A DNA stretch of 64,000 nucleotides from Semisulcospira habei (Eukaryota > Mollusca > Gastropoda > Semisulcospiridae), in NCBI GenBank assembly GCA_036245525.1, contig BTPG01000005.1, positions 116,153,006 to 116,217,005 of the forward strand, in the 5' to 3' direction. Each line of letters starts with the position of its first letter. Positions within the stretch are counted from its first letter, which is position 1. Below, piece after piece: positions 50,201 to 60,356 of the stretch. The position numbers and the translations under genes are program-made. Below the pieces are notes generated by a model. That model made no database searches, was not told the origin of the DNA, and worked only from the letters and a program-made list of their open reading frames with translations.

Positions 50201-53200
50201 AGGAAGAACGTCCGGCATGTAGCGTCAGCGGTGCCAGAACCGGCAAGAGGCGAGCACGTCCGTAGCGAACGGCTATGTCGTAGGCACACGTGAGGCTTGT
50301 ACAGGTATTGCTACGTGGTCTCCTGGTGGCATAGCGCCCCGTAAGCGGGCGCCAGGTGAACCCGTGGACCAAATGCGCGACGGTCCAGGTAAGGTATGGT
50401 CCGAGAGGAGCTGTACGTAAGTGTTCCCTCGAACTGTAGGCAGACTGGGCGAGTCGTAGCTCCTGAAGCTCGTTAACCAATCCACCATGGCAACATCCCT
50501 CAGGCGCCGTATGGCGGCAAGGGCAAGACGTAGCATGCGATGACTCCTCACCCGGGGAGTCGACAGGAGGCTCCGGACGAGCGTGTGTAAGTCTCTCCGA
50601 ACCGGGCTCCGAGGAGAGGCGGGTTATCTGCCGGCAAGTGGCCCCCAGCAGGATCCCGGCGGCTTACTTGGAGACGAGTGGGTACCGAGATTGGACGTGG
50701 GACGTCGCCCAGCGCGACTCCCTGAACTGGGCTCTGTGAGGCGAGTTCTCTGCTTCTCAAAGCTGTGTCCGGGCTCGCTCCGTCCGGGTAGCGGCCTCGG
50801 TCAAAACCCCACCCTGTGCCCTAGTCCACTGAAATCGTTGTGGAGACCCTCCACAGGATGATCCTAGTCTCATGCGCCGATCCTCCGAAGGTGTCCTGGT
50901 GCATTCCGTGTGTAGCCACTGTTCCCACCGGGGAAGACTGGCCCAGATCTACCGTCGGTCCAGGTAGCGACACGCACGGAGGGAGTTGAAGTTCTTTCCC
51001 CAAGCACCAGGGTAGGGGTTACGCACTGGTCAGAGGATCGCCAGCTGCCCTGATCCTGGAAGTACACCTCCGCTGTCGCGTTGCCGGAGAGGAGAAGCTC
51101 CTGTGACCTATCCTTTCTCCCACGAGCAGAAGAAGAAGGCCTAGTAGTCCGCGTCGGATCCAAGCGAAGCACGCTCTTGTCCGCGAAGCCCGAAGGTCGG
51201 AGGGTTGGACCTCGAGAAGAATCACGGAAGTAGGAAGCGTAGCTTGAGCAGCCGGGCTTAGAGACGACCAAGGTGCGTAGATCCGACTCCGTGTAGTGGC
51301 TAGGTCCTCCGCCACAAGCACAGCCAAGCGGTACCACCTGTCCGAAGACTGGCACCCCCCGGGTGCCCAAAGAAACTTGTCGAGACGGCTAGACGGCAGG
51401 GAGCAGGGGCTGCGCCTTGGTTCCCCGGTGTCCACGATGGATGAGAACCCCCAGTGAGTCAGCTGGCGATGCCGGGCAAACTTCCGCAGAAGGGCGGCGG
51501 CGATGAGCTTGGAAGTCCCGTCCAGCGCCGGCCGAGTGTCCATCCGCGCAGCACAGGACTGCCGGAACCGCAGCACTGGAAGCCGAAGAAGAGGGAGAGG
51601 AGAACGGCTGAGAACGTCCGAGCAACCAGTCCGAGGGGTCGCCAGCCGTCACCCTCAGGGTGTCGAAGTCCCGCTGACTGGAACCGGCGACCGAGGAGGG
51701 CTCCGAGGGAAGGAATCCCACTGACGGCGAACCACAGAGGTCGAAGACTCCCTCCGAAGGGGAGAGCGAAGACGGAGCGACGCGGCGAGGGGCTCCTGAG
51801 AGCCGAAGGCGGGTCCCGACGAGGAGAACGGCTGCGACGAGGAGGAACGGAACGGAGAGGACGAGGGCAGGGGGAGTGGCCGGTCGATGGGAAGAGGAAC
51901 GGGACGAAAGGGAGTCCGAACGAGATGGGGAACGCGAAGAAGGCGAAACCCGTCTGAGTCGAGGGAGACCTGATCCGTCAAACGCTGAGAGGAGAAGGTC
52001 CTCCTGCGCTCTTGCGAAGCAGAGCGGTAACGGTGAGTAGAATCCCGGCGCCTACGATCTTCGCCAACAGGAGGCTCCGTAGGAGTGCGTGTCAGTCTCT
52101 GCGAACCAGGCTCTTGGGAGAGGCGGGTTGCTTGCCGGCAAGGGGACCCCTGCGGCCAGAGACGAGTGGGGAATGAACCAGGGTCTTGGAAGAGGCGGAT
52201 TTCTGGGCACTAACCGTTGAAACTCAGTGCGCCTACCGTGTCGGATCATGTTGGCCTCGCACATCCCGTGCTGGGGGCACAGCGAAAGGCGTCCCGGTAA
52301 TCTCCCAGGGGTGTAGGGGGCTCTGGATAGAGGTAGCACCTTTGCTGTTCGGAAGCTGCGTCCTACATAGGACGGACGGGCATCACTGGTCCTCATCCAT
52401 CTCCTTAATCTCTCACGCGCTGGCTCCAAGCGCCACACCCTGGCTAACCACCTCGGCTGGTGGGCGAAACCACGTGAGGGGGTGGTGTTCACATTGCACC
52501 ACTAGGCGGATGAGCTGTTTCTGACAGCCAACGGCTAGAGGAACGGAGGAGATCTGGTTGGATCCAACGGCCAAATGTGGGGGAGTAAACCTTTCCAATA
52601 AGGAGTGGAGCCCCGAAGGCAGACAGCTGCCTGTATTCACGCACTGTTCCGGCAGCACCTGCAGCCAACTGGTGCCAAACGTACTGCTTGCATTCCTTTG
52701 GCTACATCAGCGAGGCCGAGAGGGGAACCTTGACGACTGGGCACCCCAGGATCTCCATACCCTTCGCCCAGGCTTGCGCCCTGGAGAGGTCACTCCAGTG
52801 ACTGACCCAGCAAGCGCATACCCATGGTCTTCCGAGACAGGATGCCAACAATCTCCCAGCCCCCGAGCGGGAAGGTCCTCCTATGATCTTGCGAGGGAGA
52901 GCGATAACGTCGCGTAGAATCCCTGTGTCTACGCTCTTCACAACCAGGAGGTTCCGGACGAGTGCGTGTACGTCTCTGTGAACCAGGCTCTTGGGAGAGG
53001 CGGGTTTCTTGCCGGCCAGGGGACCCCCAGCGGAATCCCGGCGGCTTCCTGAGAGACGAGTGGGGAACGACGGTGGAGGAGGGACGCCACGAGCGTCCCA
53101 CCAAACCAGGCTCTTGGGAGAGGCAGGTTATTTCCACCAGCTGTGTCCGGGCGTGCTCTCTAACGGAGGCGGTCTTGACGGTCGAACTCCCACTTTGTGC

Positions 53201-56200
53201 ACTAATCCCTCGATTACTCAGTGGCGTTTTCTGTGTCGGATCCAGTTGGTCTCGCACGTCCGGTGTCAGGGGCACAGCGGAAGGCGTCTCGGCAATCTTC
53301 AAGTACCCGCGAGGGGAGGAGGCTCCCTCCTATAAGTTCCAGAGATTAGACCATCGCAGCTCCGGCCAGGTAGCACAGACATCACCAGTGTGGTCGGAAG
53401 CACACCCAGCGTACAGGAGACAGACTGTATGGATATCCAATGGCCACTGGAAGCCTCCGCATCGTTTGCAGGTCACCAGTAGGCCCATGCAACACACCAA
53501 CCTGAGGTGGCCTGGAACTGTGTCGATAGTAGTCTCCCCTTCCTTGGAGGCGAGCATCCTTACTAGAGTCCCTGGACGTGCACGTGAATGTCTCTGAGCC
53601 GGGCTCCGAGGGAGGCGGGCTTTCTTGCCGGTAAGGGGGACCCCCAGCGGGATCCCATGGACTTTCTTGGAGACAAGTGGGACCGATAGTGGACATGGCT
53701 TCATAGAAGGCTTCGTCCGGGCGTGCTCCCTCCTGGAAGCGGCCTCATCGATCCAGGCCCGCTACGTGCACTAGTCCACTGAATCCGGTGTGTAGCTTCC
53801 CACAGGGACGTCCTGGTCTCAAGCGACCGGTGCCAAGGAGACGTTGGATGGCGTATCCACATCCTGCGCCTAGGAGACCCGACCTAGTGGTTGTCCGACG
53901 GCCACCGGCACATCTGCCTTGCGTGAAGGACGTCAGCATGCCCCTCATCGGGGCGGAACGGGATCCTACAAGCACCAACAGCATAGGTCGCTCCCGCCTG
54001 CAGACGCTTCAATGCTGCCATCTGCGCTGCTGAGGCCAGGTGACACAATCATTCCAATGTGGTAGGAGGCACCTCCAGTGTCGGAAGACAGGCCTAGTCC
54101 CAAAAGGGCGCTGCCTGGACATGAAGAACACACCTACCAGGAGCAGCCGGGCTGGTGCTTACAGCCGAGACGCTGCTTGTCCTCTCCAGGTGGTAGTGTA
54201 CTGCAACGTCCTAAGAAGTCGGACGTGTGCGTAATTGCCATACCGAGCGGGCCTTGCCAGAGGCTGTCCATGTGCGCTCCCCCTGGCAGCGGCCTCCACA
54301 ATCCACGCTCGCGCACTAGTCGTGACATTCGGTGTGGCTGCTCCATGTCAGTCCGTTGTCGTGCGGAAACCCGCGGTGTCCGGGAGGCGCCTAAACCGGT
54401 GCCGATCGCTTGCAACGCAAGCCTGGCCCGCGGGGCAGTGGCGAAAGACCCCTGGGGGCTGAACTAGCCACTGTCATCTGTGTGAATGGGTAGCACATCC
54501 CTGCAACAGACAACACACCCGAAGGCCTGCGGGCGAGTCCTGTGGGACTAAGCCACGAAAGGTAGCCTTCGTAACAACAAAACACACAAGCACCAAAGCG
54601 GGGTAACAGACTGTCAAGCCTGCCCGCCAGCAGTGTAGTAAGAAGGTCGACTCACTGCCATCAAGCACTAAGGTGAGCAACCAACATATGTAGCAAAAGT
54701 CAAACATGTCATGACAGAAGCGAGGTACCAAACTGCACGCCTACAACTAGCCGTGCAGTAAGCAAGTAGGCCCACTGCCGCCAAGCGCTAAGGCGAGGGA
54801 ACAACATATGTACACAAAAGACGAATACGTCATGATGGAAGCGAGGTACCAAACTGCACGTCTGCAATCTAGCAGTGCAGTAACGAGGTAGCTTCACTGC
54901 CGTCAAGTGCTAAGGTGAGCAACAACATATGTACCAACCCCTGTCATAAAAGGAGTCAGGCCCCAACAACATTGCTAAGGGTGACCGTGTGTGGAAAACA
55001 ACACCGGCCGCATGCTGCACCAATCAATACGCAATGACAACCAAGACAAGAAAAACATCCGGGGCAGTAAATCACCACTTTATGTGGACATGTCACGAGG
55101 GGCCCGCCCAGCCAAGGAGCGTAAACCCGCAAGCTGCCCGCCGGAACGTATATCCACTCTCTAGGGTACGTGAGCACTTGTCCACAGCGTATGCCTGCAT
55201 ACGCGCGTGCGCTTAAATTCATCACCCGTATCTATACCAACATCCCGCAAGGGAAAACAGCTAATCAGGCCATGGAGTAAAAGAATTCTCCACACCCAAG
55301 GTACAAATGCGTAGGAACTTAGCTACGATTCACCGAAGGTGAGTGGGAGCACGATTACAGTGAGAAGAAGACAAAAAAGTTCGTACCTGCACAAACCAGT
55401 GCCCAGCCCGGGAACCGGCCGAGGGTCAACCCCGCTACCTTACCTCTCCGCCGAAGGGGAACGGGGGGAGACGTCCAAAAACCCGCCTGGCACGACCGGC
55501 GAAGCTCACCGGACAGCTCACCAGCGGTCGAAGCGTAGGCACTACGCAGTGGGGACGAGAAAGCCACGCAGCAGCACAGGCAGGGCCGCCGAAACGATCC
55601 TATCTCCCGCTCTTCATTCCAACAGCAAGTCCGAACCCGAGAACCGGTCGAAAAACCAAAGTCCGTAGGCTAGAGCAGAGCGCAAGACGACCGAATCGTG
55701 CGCCTAAGTAGACTAGACTGGAGGATTATGGGTACCCGGCTTCCGGGTGGTGGGTATAGGGAGACAACTCTTGGTCCCCTCGGGGTTCCCCGAGTGCCTC
55801 CCGGGTTGTGTTTTTACACAACTGGCTCTTAGGCTAGAATGAGTAAGTAGTAGACACTTCCATTCAGTCATGTCATCGGTAATGTTTTTGAAGAAACAAA
55901 CAGACACTGAATCCACTGTTAAACATATATAATAGCATCTTCCTCATATAGTCCAATTTTTAAAAAAAATGTCATTTCCAATTTCAAATGTACCCGGTAT
56001 TGTATATTTCTGTGACTAAAGGGTGTGGTGCACCCAACAACAAATGCACCGATCAGTATTTCTTGTCCACCAATACCACCTGTGAAATAATGCATGCTGT
56101 GTGCTCCGAACATTGTGCAGCACCTAGTTATTCACAAAACAAGTGAACAACAAACCTGTATGGTACTACGGTACGAAAACTTACTGTTAAGTTTCTTCTG

Positions 56201-58574
56201 CACAATGTGGCTTTGCAACGCTGCATTGAGAAAAAAGGAATTGGTAATTACACATGTATGCATAACAAAGAAAACCTGTACAACTTCTACAAGTCATGTG
56301 ATTCTTACCAACACTTATTGCACAAGTAGCACTTATTGCACCAGTAAAAAAACAAAACACCACCACCATATCATTTGCAAATCAGGGGCGGATCTGGGGT
56401 GGGTGGGTATGGGGTGGGGGTTCCAGGGGATCCCCCTCCCCCCCGACCAAAAATTCTGTAAAATACTACAACAAAGTCCCTTTATGGGGAGTTTGAAACA
56501 CCCCTTCCCCCCTGTTGTTTAATAGTCTTGACAAAAGTGTGTACCACCACTCCCTCCCTCCCACCATTATTTCCACATCAACAGAGGAAGGATCTCCAAT
56601 CCAAAAAGTTAATGTTTCCTCATCAACAGAGGAAGGATCTCAGATCTGACATGCTGTCTTAATTTTTCCTGTGCTAAAAGGGTTTTCAACCTCTCTTCTT
56701 AGTTTCCTTAACTGTTTTATCAAGCTGTTTGAAAGAGGAGAGCAAGCAACAGTCCAACCTCGTAAAAGTCATAAACATAATAAAAAATATAATGAGATTT
56801 TATTCTCCCAAAATATTATGTTCTACAAATAACCAAAAAATATATATAACTTTATTGAGTGATAAATGGATCCAGAAAAACAAACAATTCTATCAACTGT
56901 CATACTTACAGCTGTAAACCCCCAGTCATAGGCAATTCATACATTGCAAAGCTCTCACTCTGATGGGTGTACCTGCAACAGAATTAAATGCCCTCATTAG
57001 CATAGCAACACGAAAGTATCAAAGTGAATTTGAAGGAAGCTGCAATGATTTGATGACCACTATTTCCACAAATTCCTGAAGATAAAGGACATGTACAACA
57101 AGGCTTTTTGCTCAATGAACCCTTTGCATGCCAGTAGTGGTTTTTGTCAGGATGATTACTACAGAATCATCGTGACCAAAACTGCTACCGTCATGCAAAG
57201 GGTTAATACACAATCCATACCAAAACCGTGATAGTCAAGTGTGTAAAAATATGCATGGAAATAGCCCAGAAAGAAAAACATGATTAACCCATTTAACCCC
57301 ATGGCCGCTTTTCCCAAAATGTGGAGGTGTGACCTAACGACTATACCAGCTGCAGGAGATGAATGGACCATGCCATCTGGCACCAAGCTAATCTGGCACT
57401 ACCCTTGAATTATCATGGTTGATCCATTTCTTGCTGTAGGGCGTCAGGGGCTAAATTTTGTATTATAAAAAGGACAAAAAGAGTAATTTGTCCTTGTTTA
57501 TTTCAAACATGTTTCTTTTATTTTTTCTTGGTTATTTCCATGCACATACATACACAACTGTCATGTTCCAGGCTTGAGAGGTTGAACACCTTTTGAAGTG
57601 CACAGATACTCACACTGCTTCAAATGCAGCAAACTGTATTGAGCGGTAAATGCCAGATCCCCAGAGCGGTGGTATACAGCCTCTACACAAATAAACACAC
57701 ACACAATTTTGATAATACTATTAACATATTGACGGCGCGTTGCATCAATAGCTGTGGAAGTTTCACACAGCGTTGCCGCCAGCAACGCTATACAACACTT
57801 TTGCAGCTACTGATGTGGTGCGCCTTGAATGACTTTACCCTTCTTGTACATGCAGGCACCAGTACTGTTTACAGTACTGGTGTCTGCATGTACAAGGTAG
57901 TAAACAAGCAAACTTAGAAGATGACAGAAATGTGTATCATTAGTCTGCTGTCAAGGATGTCACCAGGTGCATACCAGCTTACATGCAAATCCAGCTCTGG
58001 TTGGAAAACTTTGTCAGATTGCCCATTTCTTACAAAATGACTTTCACAGCTTACATAGCTAATAGTCTTGACATGACACAATATTGCTTAGGACTCAAAC
58101 AGAAGGGTCATGTAGAATGTTAAATCTATCAACAATTATCACTAAAACACTACTAGAACCTGTCTTTTTGAACTTCATTTTTCATTCCCACTGCCAAGCC
58201 TTCATTTTTGAAGAAAATGGTGCAAAACGATAAATGTTTAGGGCTAACCTCTTTTGTCCACTAGAAAGGTGTCTTCAGAGATGGAACACCGGATATGGTC
58301 TGAAAATTTTGGGACTCTGGCTGGAGTCGAAGCCACCATCTTTCCGATGAAAGTGAAACACTCTATACCTGAACCACTCAGCTCCCTAGAAAATGGTGCA
58401 TATATGTATGCAATCTGGTGGAACTGATCAGCGTCATAATTATGCGCTCCAGTATATTATCACAGTATCAGATCTATATAACCATGTACTCTCCTCAAGA
58501 TTTCAAACAAGGGCGACATTTGGCAGTGAGAGTCATAGATACATGTGGCCCGCATGACATGAGGGGCCCTGAAA

Positions 58575-58620
<46 letters not shown>

Positions 58621-59691
58621 CTTTCAGAAGTATGTAAGTATCTGTGCCTCTTGCAGTAGGGAGTGGTTTCTGTTTCTCCAACAACACTGATGCCTACATG
58701 TGGCACAGATTCTCATAGGCTGCATAATTTATGTCTTCCTGATGCTGCTGGGGCCCATGATAATCTGTGCCTCTTACAGACAGGACGGGTTTTGTGGTGA
58801 AAACGTCAGTCAGATTTTTGCGTATCTTAATTGGATGATCATGAAAAGTAAGAGTCTTGAAAAACTCTATATGGGCTCTATAGGGGCAGGAATCCAGGTC
58901 GAGGGGCGGGCAGCAGGGCAGGAAACAGGAGGGGCAAATGGTAAGGGATGCAAGAGCGGGGCACAGAACATTCCCACCCTACTTAAACTTGTAGTTAGGG
59001 GTCTGTTAGCAGGCCTGCATACAGCTGTGAGTAGGCCAGCAAACACTGACGTTGGTCTAAGGATCTTTTGCTTACCAAGAGGTTTTTCTTCAGAAGTCTT
59101 TGAAAATTTAACACTACAATAACACGATCACCAACAATACGCTTTGCCTTTTTGGCTCCAGTGTATCACGATTTACTAAGACCAACCTGTATTTTGCTAT
59201 TTTTCAAGCTAATATATTAGCATGCTTAATTCAGGGTTAACTCAACTCTCTGGGAGCTGGGAAACTCAGGTGGTACAGCTTTGACTCATGTTCAAAAAGT
59301 CATGGGTTCCAACTCAGCTGGGTCCCAAAAAAGAATTTAACTCTAACTGCGGATGTAATCAAAATGTGACAATTTCTTCATAGTAAGACATCTGAATTCC
59401 AATGAGTGCCTGTAGCTGCATGGGGCTCACAGGAATGACAATTGCAGATAGCAGGCTGGTTGCATGAAGGGGTATGTGAGAGCACTTTGCAACATTCTCT
59501 CAACAGGGCCTCTATAATCTCTATCTAAAGTGCTTGCCTGTACAATCCTCGGACACCTTGTGTTTTCAATGTTTTCCAGAATGTCTGAACCATGCTTGTG
59601 CCTTCAAACCCAGTCTGTGCTTGCATCTTAGTCTTCAGAGTGTCAAAAGGGTGACCCACCACAACTGTTGTAAATCCGTACAATACACCAA
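47043..59691 (-). CDS. SLC25-family mitochondrial carrier (N-terminal exon not found)
   Basis: Seven minus-strand exons join in phase: 59691-59538, 56972-56910, 56123-56034, 49462-49390, 48800-48753, 48041-47836 and 47220-47043. They give about 269 residues ending in TGA. Carrier repeat signatures are present: VGHPFDTLKTKMQAQ (repeat 1 Px[DE]xx[KR]), AIIETPLEYAKVRGQ (repeat 2) and WPLEYMRCQVQ (repeat 3). Matrix-helix motifs are GVRGLYR and LALYRGLLPGTLRS. With a 20-30 residue first exon the length fits the roughly 300-residue family. These six-helix proteins exchange metabolites across the inner mitochondrial membrane; the substrate cannot be told from sequence by eye. One intron uses a GC donor, and the exon 3 donor (GTGCAC) is weak, so exons 2 and 3 are less certain. 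DIRS D lies in the intron between exons 3 and 4. Confidence 0.83.
47320..47823. repeat. H1 remnant and H1b MITE in carrier intron
   Basis: 47320-47410 has the H1 arms AGAATAGCTTGGC and GCTATTCTGGCACTA. 47608-47823 is an H1b copy (ATTTAGTCCCATGG ... GGGCTAAATGGGATAA) with arms GGTAGTGACAGATTAGCTTG and its complement. Confidence 0.7.
47836..48041 (-). CDS. Carrier exon 6: repeats 2-3
   Basis: 68 codons plus 2 bases: GFGVTWVRTMGLMTTFF, RPLLGPLLTAGVAATLAWW and WPLEYMRCQVQCSYG. Donor GTAAGT. The acceptor AG at 48043-48042 lies two bases from the TTAA end of an H1a MITE. Confidence 0.85.
48045..48267 (-). mobile_element. H1a MITE abutting carrier exon 6 acceptor
   Basis: Complementary to the 11632-11855 copy: TTAACCCATATCATACTGAG at the exon side and CGAATGATAAGGGTTAA at the far side, with a central hairpin. 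On the minus strand the element supplies everything upstream of the acceptor AG. Confidence 0.8.
48392..48462. repeat. Hairpin, about 30-bp arms
   Basis: AGTGAGATTTTCATTGTA and TACAATGAAAATTTTGCTTT pair, with outer AGTCCATTTTTGTGAAAA and TTTTCACAAGTATGGACT also complementary. Confidence 0.65.
48753..48800 (-). CDS. Carrier exon 5 (48 nt)
   Basis: Acceptor GTTGTGACAG, donor GTAAGTAC. 16 codons, VRGQTNQKWQLSKVYT, phase 0 to 0. The matrix loop between helices 3 and 4. Confidence 0.8.
49104..49317. mobile_element. H1b palindromic MITE
   Basis: TTAACCCATTCAGCCCC to GCTAAAAGGGTTAA. The central TTGGCGCCTTCAGGCGCC and arms GGTAGTGCCAGATTAGC are nearly perfect. Confidence 0.82.
49390..49462 (-). CDS. 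Carrier exon 4: repeat 2 signature
   Basis: Acceptor TTGTTTCCAG, donor GTATGT. One base plus 24 codons: RVLLGAACSATARAIIETP and LEYAK. The acceptor tract is within about 10 bp of the DIRS D tip. Confidence 0.88.
49470..49835 (-). repeat. DIRS D right ITR and ICR
   Basis: GACATGACTGAATGGAAGTG occurs at about 49523, and GACATGACTGAATGGAAGAA in the ICR at about 49813. The first leads into the inverse of 55700-55880. Confidence 0.8.
49893..51576 (-). pseudogene. DIRS D degenerate coding region
   Basis: Overlapping minus-strand frames include LIAALLRKFARHRQLTH-like and LRTLVVSKPGCSSYASYF, with no catalytic RT or RNase H motif. The segment nearest the right end (49893-50480) lies where other copies carry the recombinase, but H-x2-R is not readable. 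Function cannot be assigned. It is called DIRS remnant by position only. Confidence 0.4.
50580..54470 (-). repeat. Imperfect internal repeats of DIRS D
   Basis: On the + strand, GAACCAGGCTCTTGGGAGAG followed by GCGGGTTTCTTGCCGGC recurs at about 50598, 52099, 52980, 53104 and 53600. A downstream block GTCCGGGCGTGCTC...GTGCACTAGTCC recurs at about 50768, 53155, 53712 and 54256. Module spacing is roughly 550-620 bp where regular. Confidence 0.75.
53330..53500 (-). pseudogene. DIRS D gag-like Cys/Trp block
   Basis: The minus strand reads DIHTVCLLYAGCASDHTGDVC and ATWPELRWSNLW, parallel to DIRS A's VCLLYSGCPSS and AAWKEDHWSQLW. Confidence 0.6.
55700..55905 (-). repeat. DIRS D left inverted terminal repeat
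   Basis: Inverse of 49515-49690: GGGTTGTGTTTTTACACAAC, then CTTAGGCTAGAATGAG and the tip GTCATGTCATCGGTAATG. Confidence 0.82.
56034..56123 (-). CDS. Carrier exon 3 (tentative boundaries)
   Basis: Acceptor GAATAACTAG, donor GTGCAC (weak). 1 + 29 codons + 2: CCTMFGAHSMHYFTGGIGGQ and EILIGAFVVG. The FGAHS stretch fits the end of carrier helix 2, and the phases match both neighbours. Confidence 0.6.
56395..56530. other. Intronic low-complexity sequence
   Basis: A G- and C-rich stretch (GGTGGGTGGGTATGGGGTGG, CCCCTCCCCCCC) within the carrier intron. 56531-56900 is plain AT-rich intron with a repeated GAGGAAGGATCTC block at about 56584 and 56629. Confidence 0.4.
56910..56972 (-). CDS. Carrier exon 2 (tentative)
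   Basis: Acceptor TTCTGTTGCAG, donor GTAAGTATG. 1 + 20 codons + 2: YTHQSESFAMYELPMTGGLQ. LPMTGG lies where carriers have the PPxxG of helix 2. The first residues look unusual, so a downstream AG may be the real acceptor. Confidence 0.55.
57118..57206. mobile_element. H2 palindromic MITE
   Basis: AACCCTTTGCATGCCAGTAG to GTCATGCAAAGGGTTAA, central GATTACTACAGAATCATC. Confidence 0.75.
57284..57456. mobile_element. H1b MITE with deleted left arm
   Basis: TTAACCCATTTAACCCCATG at the left. The right half CTAATCTGGCACTACCCTTG survives, but the left hairpin arm is missing. Confidence 0.7.
57457..59537. other. Carrier intron: hairpin, TA microsatellite, H5 arms
   Basis: A hairpin at 57845-57895 (TGTACATGCAGGCACCAGTA and its complement), a TA microsatellite (58577-58617) and H5-like arms (GTGCCTCTTGCAG at 58645 and GTGCCTCTTACAG at 58768). 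No exon was recognised between 56973 and 59537. Confidence 0.5.
59240..59345 (+). repeat. Possible tRNA-derived SINE fragment
   Basis: CTCAGGTGGTACAGC resembles a pol III A box and GGGTTCCAACTC an imperfect B box, about 45 bp apart. No full tRNA fold or tail was confirmed. Confidence 0.3.
59538..59691 (-). CDS. Carrier exon 1 of those visible: repeat 1
   Basis: Acceptor CTCTCTTTCAG. 2 + 50 codons + 2: GVLYGFTTVVVGHPFDTLK, TKMQAQTGFEGTSM and KTLKTQGVRGLY. The exon ends AG followed by GCAAGC, a GC-type donor. The preceding exon (start Met and first half of helix 1) was not found. Confidence 0.9.
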
Positions 59692-59742
59692 CTGAAAGAG
59701 AGGCAAGAATTAAGTCAGTTGAAGCCAAAAGTAAACTGAATT

Positions 59743-59955
59743 TAACCCTCACTGCCGAAAAAAATTGAACACCACCCAACTGCAAGAGGTATTGATCCTC
59801 ATGAGACCCCGCAACTGCGGGGTCTCATGAGAATCTATACCTCTTGCAAAACCACTTTCTATCCATATTTTTCTTCGATGGCTGCATGGGATCTGTGTCA
59901 TTGAAGAACAACGATTTAAACAATACATTTCGCGTCCAACGGCAGTGAATAAGTA
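59743..59955. mobile_element. H3 MITE with H5 centre
   Basis: TTAACCCTCACTGCCG at the left, CGGCAGTGAATAAG at the right. The centre 59782-59848 is the H5 hairpin (GCAAGAGGTATTGATCCTCA and its near complement), around CCCCGCAACTGCGGGG. Confidence 0.78.
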
Positions 59956-60106
59956 AAAACCATGTATGTAATCGTGTGATCGTGTGCCCGTGCTACGGCT
60001 TACTGCACCACCAACTACAACAACACGGGGCACTTGTTCATGTTTTCAGAAGCAATGAATAAGTAGTGATTCCATATGACGATGACTAGTGCCCAGTACA
60101 TTACCA

Positions 60107-60356
60107 ATCCAGACCAAAAAGGTGACTGCCAAGCGTGTAATATGCAAAGAAGTACCCAACGGAGAAAGAAACACGCTTAGAAAAGACGGGTACAACACAA
60201 TTTATTAATATTTCGGGTAAATACCCTTTGTCAAAATAGACAAACAAACAAACATAGAGATTAGCCGCTACTTATCTTCAATGGCAGAAGGAATGTGTCT
60301 TATATCACGATCACACGAAATATTAATAAATTGTCTTTTCTAAGCGTGTTTCTTTC
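60107..60356. mobile_element. H4 MITE, right arm mostly deleted
   Basis: GACCAAAAAGGTGACTGCC, AAACACGCTTAGAAAAGACG and TTTCGGGTAAATACCC match 42925-43220 inverted. The right side keeps only ATATTAATAAATTG and TCTTTTCTAAGCGTGTTTCT. Confidence 0.75.

Larger units (their letters stand above)
49470..55905 (-). mobile_element. DIRS element D (minus strand, non-autonomous looking)
   Basis: The right ITR (49470-49735) contains TTTTTTCGAAAAATACTTAC, the D-specific ITR sequence and the shared CGGGGCAGGTGGGAGGGTCG block. The ICR (49740-49835) follows, and the left ITR (55700-55905) ends GTCATCGGTAATGTTTTTGA. The ITR core (GTTGTGTAAAAACACAACCC) differs from A-C, so this is another subfamily. Gag-like pieces are recognisable on the minus strand, but YLDD and RNase H motifs were not found. 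Sits in the intron between carrier exons 3 and 4. Confidence 0.82.

Noticed and set aside
51454..51957. Arg/Gly-rich plus-strand frame of 167 codons
   Set aside because: GC-rich DIRS D sequence read on the wrong strand; overlapping frames in all directions are equally open.
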